From Ancylothrix sp036704045 (GTDB lineage: Bacteria; Cyanobacteriota; Cyanobacteriia; Cyanobacteriales; Oscillatoriaceae), in assembly GCA_036704045.1 (NCBI GenBank), contig DATNQM010000018.1:161032-225031 (forward strand): a DNA stretch of 64,000 nt, written 5' to 3'. The position numbers were made by a program, and so were the translations under genes. Below are positions 45,901 through 53,733 of the stretch, in pieces; position 1 is the stretch's first letter, and every line of letters begins with the position of its first letter. The notes below the pieces were generated by a model that had not been told where the DNA came from, searched no databases, and was given only the letters and a program-made list of their open reading frames with translations.

Positions 45901-47707
45901 TCGAGATATTACTGAGCGCAAACAAGCGGAAAAAGCTTTGCAAGACACTCAGCTTTTTATTCAGCGGGTGGCGGATGCAGTGCCGGGAATCATTTATATT
46001 TATGATGTGGTAAAACAGCGAACAATTTATTTAAATAATCAAATTAGTTTGTTGTTGGGTTATGGAGAAGAGGAGGTTAATTTTCTTAAAGCAGAGTTTA
46101 TTCCTCGGATGATGCATCCTGAAGATTTTGCTAAGTTTGAAGAGTGTTGTAAGCAATTTATCACTAGCAAAGATGAAGAAGTTTTAGAAAATGAATATCG
46201 TTTAAAACAATCTAATGGTGAGTGGCGTTGGTTTTCTAGTCGAGATACGGTTTTTAGTCGGGCGGAGGATGGTTCGCCTCAACAAATTTTAGGAACGGCG
46301 CAAGATATTAGTCTTAGAAAGTTATCTGAAGAAACTTTAAAATTGCGAGAAAGGGCTATAGAAGCTAGCAGTAATGCTATTGTAATTGTTGATATGCGAT
46401 TGCCAGATACAGGTATTATTTATGTCAATCCAGCCTTTGAGAGAATGACGGGGTATTCTCCACAGGAAGTTTTGGGTAAAAATTGCCGGTTTTTACAAGG
46501 AAAAGATAGGAACCAGCCACAAGTTGATACTCTCCGTCGGTGTATTAAAGCGGGGGAAAGTTGTACGGTTATTTTGCGGAATTATCGCAAAGATGGTACT
46601 TTATTTTGGAATGAGCTAAGTATTTCTCCTCTTTATGATAAACACAATACATTAACACATTTTATTGGTATTCAAACTGATATTACTAATCGCAAGATTG
46701 CTGAAGAAAAATTACAAGAAGCGCGAGATCAATTACAAGCGGTTTTGGATGCGGTACCTGGGTTTGTTTCTTGGATTAGTTATGATTTGGAATATTTGGG
46801 TGTTAATCGGCATTTGGCTGCTGCTTATAACTTAAATCCTGAAGAATTTGTTGGACAAAAATTATGTGCCTTTGAAAATAGTCCTGATTATACTGAATTC
46901 ATGAGCGAATTTATGGAAAATGCGTCTATTTCTGCCAGTAAAGTATTTGATTCTATCAGCAACAATAGTGAAAGATTTTATCTAATAGCGGCACAAAAAT
47001 ACCAGCAAGGAAAAGCAGCTGTTTCTGTAGGAATTGATATTACCGAACGCAAACAAGCTGAAGAAAAATTGCTGGCTTCTCTGCGAGAAAAAGAAGTGAT
47101 GCTTAAAGAAATACATCACCGCGTTAAAAATAATTTGCAGATAGTTTCTAGTTTGCTAAAATTACAGTCTGGATATATTAAAGACCCCGATGCTTTGGGA
47201 TTATTTAAAGATAGTTATAACCGTGTCCGTTCAATGGCTCTTATTCATGAAAAACTTTATCGTTCTTCAGATTTATCAGGTATTGATGCTTCAGAATATA
47301 TCCACAACTTAGTTGCTAATTTGTGCAGCGCTTATGGGGTTTGTTCGGAAAAAATTGCAGTAAAAATAGATGTGGAAAAAATTGCTATAGATATTGATAC
47401 GGCAATTCCTTGTGGTTTAATTATTAATGAATTAGTATCAAATTCTTTTAAATATGCCTTTCCCGAAGGTCAACAAGGTTTGGTGACAATTAATTTAAAA
47501 TTAAGTCAGGATAACAGAAAAATGTTTGTCCTGACTGTGGCTGATGATGGGATTGGTTTACCGTCAAATTTTGATTTAGAAACCAGTGATTCGTTAGGAT
47601 TGCAGCTTGTTTTTAATTTAACCGAACAACTCGGCGGCACAATTCAAGTAAGTGGCAATAAAGGAACTTTTTATAAAATTATTTTTGTAAAAAAAAGGGA
47701 AGGTTGA
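42977..47707 (+). CDS. Giant GAF/multi-PAS/LOV sensor kinase (HisKA_2 type)
   Basis: The 1,576-residue soluble kinase starts with a GAF domain (about 15-180), followed by about eight PAS/PAC modules, with a coiled coil around 815-855. The next-to-last PAS is a LOV domain: GKNCRFLQGKD with adduct-forming Cys1170, then ILRNYRKDGTLFWNELSISP, so blue-light sensing through flavin is likely. The kinase part is HisKA_2/HWE-like (KEIHHRVKNNLQ, His1380 or His1381), with HATPase motifs NELVSNSFKYAF and ADDGIGLP. Most PAS modules lack a cofactor motif. No ribosome site precedes the ATG. It ends 11 bases before a receiver-kinase gene, which is probably co-transcribed and may receive the phosphate. Confidence 0.92.
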   Translation: MEINTASCNYEKQALQSALINEIVQAMRGTLVLNDVLQATADRLHISLNVSRCLIFRPDSEQEMKAYHVSEATYEGSSLLGVYCDFYRYYQQSLCQGEAVVLNTIDSSLPPEIQGAAYTCCIKAILIVPLLYGDTYIGGISLHECDNYREWKEDEIAFVKSIGDHCAIAIQQSELYERLRAELEQRDSAEQKFRIAESKYRSIFENAIEGIFQSTKSGCFLEVNPALARICGYRDPKTLMANVNDIAKQFYIVSSRRDEFINLLEKSGSVVGFESEIFRADGEIIWISENARFVCDEAGKMLYYEGTVEDITARKNAEAALAIQQLQLQKSEETNKAILNAIPDRIFRVNRDGIFLFFQDTGYGNDVIGKFLEDFLPGEVSFLYRQNIERALVSGQLQTLEYQLIIGGYVQDFEARIIGCGADEVLVMVRDITNSKKAQDALAKSEAKFRSMIQNSSDIITLFNAEGVIEYESPSVENILGYKPEELIGKKIFDFIHPDDLKNIWLNFNKLIDEPGSISAPIEYRFLHKNQYWCWLESTATNLIFDPVLQAVVSNSRDVSERKKVEKELKKSQKKYEAIFNNCFQFTGLLSPEGIMLEVNQTALDFVEVEAKDVIGLEFWKTPWWESSNLPVSPKEIAAKKRLKEAICKAASGEFIRYEEEVHGGGNRIAIIDFSLKPVYDDSGKLMWLISEGRNISEIKQAQAERDRFFNNSADLMMIASYDGEIKLVNSAWEKNLGYSKKELEGQNYRNFVYPEDLEVSKNACRSLQNNPESVVDFQNRYRCKNGKYRWVSWNAVLFEENQLIYGFGRDITERKHAEDELQKLNEELEKRVEERNHQLLEIVEMLEAEIDERCSVEDALKTSEERFRNLVETTNDFVWEINLDGVYVYASPSVQEILGYKSEEMIGKNIFNYMPKKESDKIKVILKDIFVNQKQFHCLENINQHKNGSLVVLESNGMPVFSNDGILCGYRGINRDITERKQAEKALQDTQLFIQRVADAVPGIIYIYDVVKQRTIYLNNQISLLLGYGEEEVNFLKAEFIPRMMHPEDFAKFEECCKQFITSKDEEVLENEYRLKQSNGEWRWFSSRDTVFSRAEDGSPQQILGTAQDISLRKLSEETLKLRERAIEASSNAIVIVDMRLPDTGIIYVNPAFERMTGYSPQEVLGKNCRFLQGKDRNQPQVDTLRRCIKAGESCTVILRNYRKDGTLFWNELSISPLYDKHNTLTHFIGIQTDITNRKIAEEKLQEARDQLQAVLDAVPGFVSWISYDLEYLGVNRHLAAAYNLNPEEFVGQKLCAFENSPDYTEFMSEFMENASISASKVFDSISNNSERFYLIAAQKYQQGKAAVSVGIDITERKQAEEKLLASLREKEVMLKEIHHRVKNNLQIVSSLLKLQSGYIKDPDALGLFKDSYNRVRSMALIHEKLYRSSDLSGIDASEYIHNLVANLCSAYGVCSEKIAVKIDVEKIAIDIDTAIPCGLIINELVSNSFKYAFPEGQQGLVTINLKLSQDNRKMFVLTVADDGIGLPSNFDLETSDSLGLQLVFNLTEQLGGTIQVSGNKGTFYKIIFVKKREG

Positions 47708-47718
47708 GAAATTAATCT

Positions 47719-48864
47719 ATGAACAAAGGCAGTATATTAGTTGTAGAAGATGAAAGAATTATCGCCCTCGATATTAAACAAACTTTGATAAATTTGGGAT
47801 ATTCAGTGCCGGCTATTGCCTCATCTGGTGTCCAAGCTCTTGAAAAAATAATTCAATTTTCACCAGATTTAGTGTTAATGGATATTATGCTGCAAGGTGA
47901 AATTGATGGAGTTAAAACTGCTGAAAAAATTCGCCATAGTTATCAAATTCCGGTGGTTTATTTAACATCTCATACCGATGAAATTACTTTGCAAAGGGCC
48001 AAAGCAACAGAACCTTTTGGTTATATTGTTAAACCTTTTGACGAAAAGGATTTATACACAACGGTAGAAATTGCAATGGCGCGGGGAAAGGCTGAAGCAG
48101 AAATTCGCAAGGCTTTGATAAAAGAACAAGAATTAAATGAACTAAAATCACGTTTTGTTTCGATGGTTTCCCATGAGTTTCGCACGCCAATGGCAACAAT
48201 TTTGTTTTCTGCTGGGTTATTAGAAAATTATGGAAATGAATGGCCAGAAAATAAAAAAATTCGCCATTTACAACGAATTCAAACAGCAGTTCAACACATG
48301 ACTGAAATGCTAGATTATGTTTTATTAATAGGTCAAAGTGAGGCCGGCAAGTTGGAATTTAAACCGGCCAGTATGAACCTAGAAAAATTTTGTAGTGATT
48401 TGATCGAAGAGATACAAATTCTGGGATTAAAAACCCATCAATTTTCCTTTGTTTGTGAAGGTAATTTTTTAGATATAAATATGGATGAAAGACTCTTACG
48501 TCATATTTTTACAAACTTACTTTCTAATGCTATTAAATATTCACCAGAAGGGGGAAAAATTGAGTTTAAATTGACAGAAAATTTATTAGTTGAACATACA
48601 ACAATTGATGGTTTAAACACTTCAAGAAATGCAGTTTTTACTATTCAAGATCAGGGAATAGGTATTCCAGAAGAAGATATAAAACACTTATTTGAATCTT
48701 TTCATCGAGCAGCTAATGTGGGTACTATTGCTGGAACCGGCCTGGGTTTAGCTATTGTCAAAAAATCCGTAGAGTTACATCAAGGCACAATAGAGATAAA
48801 AACCAAACTAGGAGTAGGAACAACTTTTATTGTTACCCTTCCTACCAACACAGTTAAAACCTAA
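47719..48864 (+). CDS. Receiver-histidine kinase hybrid
   Basis: The 381-residue protein begins with a receiver (Asp11/Glu12, phosphoacceptor Asp55, Lys105 in YIVKPF), whose LMDIMLQGEIDG run is typical of receivers paired with HisKA_2 kinases. The second half is a classical kinase with His152 (SHEFRTP), NLLSNAIKYSP and GTGLGLAIVKK. It lies 11 bases after the giant LOV kinase, in the same direction, so it is the best candidate partner: the upstream kinase could phosphorylate Asp55 and control this kinase. It has no membrane segment. Confidence 0.92.
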   Translation: MNKGSILVVEDERIIALDIKQTLINLGYSVPAIASSGVQALEKIIQFSPDLVLMDIMLQGEIDGVKTAEKIRHSYQIPVVYLTSHTDEITLQRAKATEPFGYIVKPFDEKDLYTTVEIAMARGKAEAEIRKALIKEQELNELKSRFVSMVSHEFRTPMATILFSAGLLENYGNEWPENKKIRHLQRIQTAVQHMTEMLDYVLLIGQSEAGKLEFKPASMNLEKFCSDLIEEIQILGLKTHQFSFVCEGNFLDINMDERLLRHIFTNLLSNAIKYSPEGGKIEFKLTENLLVEHTTIDGLNTSRNAVFTIQDQGIGIPEEDIKHLFESFHRAANVGTIAGTGLGLAIVKKSVELHQGTIEIKTKLGVGTTFIVTLPTNTVKT

Positions 48865-49279
48865 ACCTGGCTTAAAACTTGTTGCAAAAGCCCAAAAATC
48901 AAAAAAGTAACAGAAAATAACAAACAGAAAATTTTGTTTGAAAATAAAATTAGTACCTTCGCAAAAAAACTTTGTGGACTTGCAAGACTGTTGATTTGTA
49001 TGCGAAAGTAAAAGAGACCATTTCATGAATAAATAACTTAATCCCCTCGCTTCTTTCCCCAAAAGGAAAGAACTTATTTCCTTTGTTGTTTTAGGCGACA
49101 GGGGATAGGCTTAAAAGTTAAAGCGCACACAAGGGAGATACACCAGCCACCAGCGATACCGAACACGGCTTTTTGAACCCACATAAAATCCTTAAAATTT
49201 TTGGTGTAGCTGTGATAAATTAAGCAAAATGTTAAATTTTTTTTCTAAAAATAGCAATTAGTAAACATACCTTAAAATT
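48865..49279. other. 415-bp gap inside the signalling island
   Basis: No credible coding frame. A minus-strand open frame at 48808-49062 overlaps the kinase end and has no protein-like features. No repeat or clear promoter was identified. Confidence 0.4.
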
Positions 49280-51034
49280 ATGGCAAAAATTTTAGTAATA
49301 GAAGATGAACTTTCTATCCGCGAAAATATTTTAGAATTGCTGGATATGAGAAATTTTGAAGTCATCGGCGCTGAAAACGGTTCAGTAGGCTTAAAAATGG
49401 CAATGGAACAATCACCAGATTTAATTATTTGTGATGTTACCATGCCAGAAATGGATGGCCATAGTGTTCTCAAAGCCTTGCGAGAAAATCCTGCTACTGT
49501 AAATATTCCCTTTATTTTTTTAACTGCAAGAGCAGACAGGCTTGATATGCGAACTGGTATGGAGTTGGGCGCCGATGATTATCTTATCAAACCTTGCTTA
49601 CCCGCAGAACTTCTTAAAGCTATTAAAATTCGCTTAGAAAAACAAGAACGTCAGCAACAATATTATCTAAAAAGCATCAAACAATCTAATACTATTAATG
49701 AGCCAGTTGACTATGATCCCTTAACACAATTACCAACGCGAGTATCCCTTGAAAATCTATTTCAAGAATTTATCCAAAAAGTTTATAAAACTGATTCCCT
49801 GGCTTCTTTATCTCGAAATACAACACAAAAAATACCCATTTTTTGCCTAGGTTTAGAAAGATTTAATCGCATTAACGATAGTTTGGGATACGAACTTGGG
49901 GATTTTTTACTAAAATCCGTTGCCTTAAGATTATCTGAAAGTGTCGGAGATTTTGGAATTGTAGGCCGATTAAATGGTGATCAATTTGCTCTAATTTTAT
50001 CCCCTGTCGAAAACACAAAATCCACCGCTCAAAAAGCAGAAATTATTCAAAAAAACTTAAGCCTACCTTTTCAAGTTCAAAACACAGAAGTTTTTATTAC
50101 CGCTAGTATTGGAATTTCCTTTTATCCCGATAACGCAAAAGACATAGACAAACTATTACAATTAGCAAAAAAAGGCATGAATTATGCCAAGGCTCAAGGA
50201 GGCAACCGCTGGGAATTTTATAGCCCCATTTTGGAAAACGAAACAGAAGATTGGTTAGCCCTAGAAACCGATTTGCGCTATGCAATTGAGCGTCAAGAAT
50301 TACGCCTACACTATCAACCACAAGTCAGCTTACAAACTGGTCAAATTGTCGGCTCCGAAGCCCTCTTACGCTGGTATCATCCACAACGAGGATTAATTTC
50401 ACCGGCTAAATTTATTCCCCTTGCCGAACAAAGCGGCATCATCGAAGTTATCGGAGAATGGGTATTAGAAACAGCTTGCCGACAACTAAAACAATGGCAC
50501 GAAAAAGGATTTAGTTTTTTAGGTGTTGGTGTCAATTTATCCGGCCGACAATTTACCCAACCCAACCTTTGTGAACGCATTGCTGAGATTTTACAAAAAA
50601 CCGGCATTCATCCAAACTATCTCGATTTAGAATTAACTGAAAGTAGCTTAATCCAAAATGCAGAATTAGCAACTCGCCGACTACAAGCTATCAAATCTAT
50701 GGGAATAAAAATCTCAATTGATGATTTTGGCACCGGCTATTCTTCCCTCAGTTATTTACAAAAATTTCCCTTTGATATTTTAAAAATTGACCAGTGTTTT
50801 ATTAACAATATTAATGGCAATCCAAAAAACACAGCCATTACCACTGCCCTTATTTCAATGGCTCACCAAATGAATTTAAAAATCATTGCTGAAGGAGTCG
50901 AAACCCCCGGACAATTAGACTTTTTATGCCGGCATAACTGTGATGAAATGCAAGGATACCTTTTCAGTAAGCCAGTCATTGCCTCAGAATTTCAACAATT
51001 GATGACAAACAATAAATGCTTGCAACTTCCCTAA
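49280..51034 (+). CDS. Receiver-GGDEF(degenerate)-EAL c-di-GMP protein
   Basis: The 584-residue protein has a receiver (Asp52, Lys104), a GGDEF domain (about 142-310) and an EAL domain (about 325-575). The GGDEF signature is replaced by NGDQF (232-236), and the metal-binding strand reads LGLERFNRIND without the usual Asp, so diguanylate cyclase activity is unlikely. The EAL domain keeps EAL (360-362), the DDFGTGYSSL loop (481-490), KIDQ (502-505) and EGVET (538-542), so c-di-GMP phosphodiesterase activity is likely. The decayed GGDEF may be a GTP-binding regulator. Its receiver is strongly similar to that of the following gene, 43 bases on. No ribosome site is seen. Confidence 0.92.
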   Translation: MAKILVIEDELSIRENILELLDMRNFEVIGAENGSVGLKMAMEQSPDLIICDVTMPEMDGHSVLKALRENPATVNIPFIFLTARADRLDMRTGMELGADDYLIKPCLPAELLKAIKIRLEKQERQQQYYLKSIKQSNTINEPVDYDPLTQLPTRVSLENLFQEFIQKVYKTDSLASLSRNTTQKIPIFCLGLERFNRINDSLGYELGDFLLKSVALRLSESVGDFGIVGRLNGDQFALILSPVENTKSTAQKAEIIQKNLSLPFQVQNTEVFITASIGISFYPDNAKDIDKLLQLAKKGMNYAKAQGGNRWEFYSPILENETEDWLALETDLRYAIERQELRLHYQPQVSLQTGQIVGSEALLRWYHPQRGLISPAKFIPLAEQSGIIEVIGEWVLETACRQLKQWHEKGFSFLGVGVNLSGRQFTQPNLCERIAEILQKTGIHPNYLDLELTESSLIQNAELATRRLQAIKSMGIKISIDDFGTGYSSLSYLQKFPFDILKIDQCFINNINGNPKNTAITTALISMAHQMNLKIIAEGVETPGQLDFLCRHNCDEMQGYLFSKPVIASEFQQLMTNNKCLQLP

Positions 51035-51077
51035 ATATAGGATAACTTAACTCCAAACCTCTCTCAAATACAAAAAA

Positions 51078-52181
51078 ATGGCTAAAATTTTAGTAATAGA
51101 AGACGAAAGGATTATTAGAGAAAACATTTTAGAACTCCTCGAAATTGAAAATTTTGAAGTATTTGGAGCCGAAAATGGTAAAGTCGGTATTGCCCTAGCT
51201 ATGGAACAAAAACCAGACTTAATAGTATGTGATGTAATGATGCCAGAAATAGATGGTTATAGTGTCCTTAAAACCTTGCGCGAAGAACCATCAACCGCCA
51301 CAATTCCCTTTATTTTTCTCACCGCCTTAGCAGATAAAGCCGATACTCGTAAAGGTATGGAACTAGGGGCAGACGACTATCTTGCTAAACCTTGCACTCC
51401 TAATCAATTGTTAGCAGCTATTAACATTAGGCTAGAAAAACAAGCCGCTTTTAAACTACAACAAACCCAAAAACTTGATGCTTTACGCAGTAATATCATA
51501 CAATCTCTTCCCCACGAATTGCGAACTCCTCTCAATGGAATTCTCGGTTTTGCAGATTTGCTTTTGAATGAATATGAATCCCTCGAATCTTCAGAAGTTC
51601 GAGAAATGTTAGAAGAAATTCGTCGCTCAGGAAAACGCCTTTATCGACTTGTCCAAAACTATCTTTTATACGCAGAACTTGAACTAATCGCTTCTGATGA
51701 AAATCGCATTCAAGCATTACGAAGTTGCCGACCTACTGAATGCCAAGGATTGATTAGTGATACGGCTTTAAAAGTAGCAAAAGATGCGGAAAGACAAAGT
51801 GATTTACAGTTAAATATTGCTGAAGCTGAGGTGCAAATGTCTCCTATCAGACTGCAAAAATTAATTGAAGAATTGGTGGATAATGCTTTTAAGTTTTCTC
51901 CACCCGGCACCTCTGTTACCCTCACCGGCACTCTCCAAAATAATCAGTATATTCTTATCATTGAGGATCAGGGAAGAGGTATGAATGCTCCTCAAATTTC
52001 AGAAATAGGGGCTTATATGCAATTTGAACGCAGACTTTATGAACAACAAGGCTCTGGTTTAGGACTTGCTATTAGTAAACGATTGGCTGAATTACATAAT
52101 GGACATTTACACATCGAAAGTATTGGTGGTCAACACACAACCATTAGTTTATTTCTTCCGGGTAGCTGTTTACTTGAGTAA
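51078..52181 (+). CDS. Receiver-histidine kinase hybrid
   Basis: The 367-residue product has a receiver (Asp52, Lys104) nearly matching that of the upstream EAL protein over its first ~115 residues, then HisKA with His146 (LPHELRTPLNGIL) and HATPase (VDNAFKFSPPGT, EDQGRGM, GSGLGLAISKR). Within HATPase the usual DxGxGI box reads EDQGRGM. Such receiver-first kinases are cytosolic relay proteins. Gene order suggests co-transcription with the EAL gene and a shared kinase input. No ribosome site precedes the ATG. Confidence 0.9.
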   Translation: MAKILVIEDERIIRENILELLEIENFEVFGAENGKVGIALAMEQKPDLIVCDVMMPEIDGYSVLKTLREEPSTATIPFIFLTALADKADTRKGMELGADDYLAKPCTPNQLLAAINIRLEKQAAFKLQQTQKLDALRSNIIQSLPHELRTPLNGILGFADLLLNEYESLESSEVREMLEEIRRSGKRLYRLVQNYLLYAELELIASDENRIQALRSCRPTECQGLISDTALKVAKDAERQSDLQLNIAEAEVQMSPIRLQKLIEELVDNAFKFSPPGTSVTLTGTLQNNQYILIIEDQGRGMNAPQISEIGAYMQFERRLYEQQGSGLGLAISKRLAELHNGHLHIESIGGQHTTISLFLPGSCLLE

Positions 52182-52371
52182 TTTCATTGAGTATTTTTTC
52201 ATTTTTATCTTACATTTTCTAAGAAAACACTTAATTTTTCATTTATAAAATAATAACACTTAGTGTCGGCTGTAGCGTCAAAATACCTTTTCAGAATCTG
52301 CTTTTGAAAACTGTAAAAAAATGCCTAGATGTTGATAAAATTTAGAAAGTTAATGATTTGGCCCGCAAGTA

Positions 52372-53295
52372 ATGTTTTTTAAATTTAATTTCGATGGTAT
52401 CCGTCGCCAACAGTTTACTCCTTATTTGTTTTTGCTACCGGCACTTTTAATGCTAATTTTAACAGTCTTTCTGCCGGCCGTTAACGCCTTCTATTTAAGC
52501 TTTACTAGGTTTGAATACGATTTAACCCAAGCCCCAAAATGGGTAGGCTTAGCAAATTTACAGCGTCTATTTCAAGATGAATTATTCTGGAAAACCTTAA
52601 TAAATACCCTAATTTATTTGTTAATAGTCGTTCCAATATTAGTAGTTTTACCCTTGGGATTAGCAATTTTAGTTAATCAAAAATTACGGGGTATAAGTTG
52701 GTTTCGTGCTGCATATTATACACCAGTTGTCATTTCAATGGTCGTGGCCGGTATTGCATGGCGGTGGCTTTATGCAGAAAATGGTTTACTAAATCAACTA
52801 TTACAAATTATCGGCTTAGGAGAAGGAATTCCTTGGTTAACAAGTCCTAAGTTTGCAATTTTTAGTGTCATGGCTGTTACTATCTGGAAAGGCTTAGGAT
52901 ATTACATGGTCATTTATCTAGCCGGTTTACAATCAATCCCCCTCGAACTATACGAAGCAGCCGCCTTAGACGGTTCTGATGGCTTACAAAAACACTGGGA
53001 TATTACCCTACCTTTAATGAAACCTTATTTATTTTTAGTTGCCGTCATTTCTGCAATTTCTGCCATGAAAGTTTTTGAAGAAGTATATATTATGACCCAA
53101 GGTGGGCCCCGCAACAGTTCTAAAACTATAGTCTATTATTTGTATGAAAAAGGATTCCGAGAATTAGATATGAGTTATGCCTGCGCCATAGGATTAGTAT
53201 TATTTTTACTAATTTTAGGATTGTCGATTATTAATCTCAAACTCTCAGAAATGCGGGAAGAACTACCCGAAAAATCTTACAAAAAAGCGCCCTAA
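52372..53295 (+). CDS. Sugar-type ABC transporter permease (MalF/UgpA-like), orphan
   Basis: The 307-residue inner-membrane protein has six transmembrane segments and the permease coupling motif YEAAALDGSDGLQKHWDITLP. It belongs to the binding-protein-dependent CUT1 group (MalF, UgpA, LacF). The second permease, binding protein and ATPase normally required are not adjacent, so it must pair with parts encoded elsewhere, as often in cyanobacteria. Its place in the signalling island may be accidental. Confidence 0.88.
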   Translation: MFFKFNFDGIRRQQFTPYLFLLPALLMLILTVFLPAVNAFYLSFTRFEYDLTQAPKWVGLANLQRLFQDELFWKTLINTLIYLLIVVPILVVLPLGLAILVNQKLRGISWFRAAYYTPVVISMVVAGIAWRWLYAENGLLNQLLQIIGLGEGIPWLTSPKFAIFSVMAVTIWKGLGYYMVIYLAGLQSIPLELYEAAALDGSDGLQKHWDITLPLMKPYLFLVAVISAISAMKVFEEVYIMTQGGPRNSSKTIVYYLYEKGFRELDMSYACAIGLVLFLLILGLSIINLKLSEMREELPEKSYKKAP

Positions 53296-53348
53296 AATAA
53301 TCCTATCAAAATTGTAGGGGGCGTGAATTATCACACCCCAAAATATTA

Positions 53349-53606
53349 TTAAACCACCCGATTAAAAATAGTCCAAACCTCCCCATCCGAACGAACATGA
53401 GGAACCGAAATACTTTTAAAACCCGTAATAAACGGTTTATAATAGACCTGCCAATAATAAGGGCTAATCTCATCTGCAATAGATTTTAGCGCTTGTAATT
53501 CTGATGCTAATTCTTCAGCAAGTTCATTGATACGCTGTGCGTGAACGACCGCTTCTTCTCTACATTCTTCAAGCTGTTGCTGGACTAATTTCCGTGATAA
53601 TTCCAT
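53349..53606 (-). CDS. Small coiled-coil protein, unknown function
   Basis: An 85-residue frame: a charged helical N-terminal half (QQQLEECREEAVVHAQRINELAEELASELQ..., probable coiled coil) and a Trp/Tyr-rich C-terminal half (SPYYWQVYYKP, VWTIFNRVV). I do not recognise the family. It lies just downstream of the chemotaxis-type receptor on the same strand, 127 bases away. Ribosome site is weak. Confidence 0.55.
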   Translation of the reverse strand: MELSRKLVQQQLEECREEAVVHAQRINELAEELASELQALKSIADEISPYYWQVYYKPFITGFKSISVPHVRSDGEVWTIFNRVV

Positions 53607-53733
53607 CTTTATATAACCCTAAATGATTTACCGTAACCTAAAAAAGAAACCGAATTTTTTCGTTGAATTATACCCACCTACTTACTTTATCTCCAAACCG
53701 GCCTATTTTCTCATTCCCTCAACCCCAGTTTCT

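Noticed and set aside
48808..49062. 84-codon minus-strand open frame
   Set aside because: It overlaps the end of a real kinase gene, is Phe/Cys/Ser-rich without any domain, and has no ribosome site.
49150..49172. gataccgaacacgg resembling the 5S rRNA cgaacncgg loop
   Set aside because: No surrounding 5S stem structure; isolated short match.
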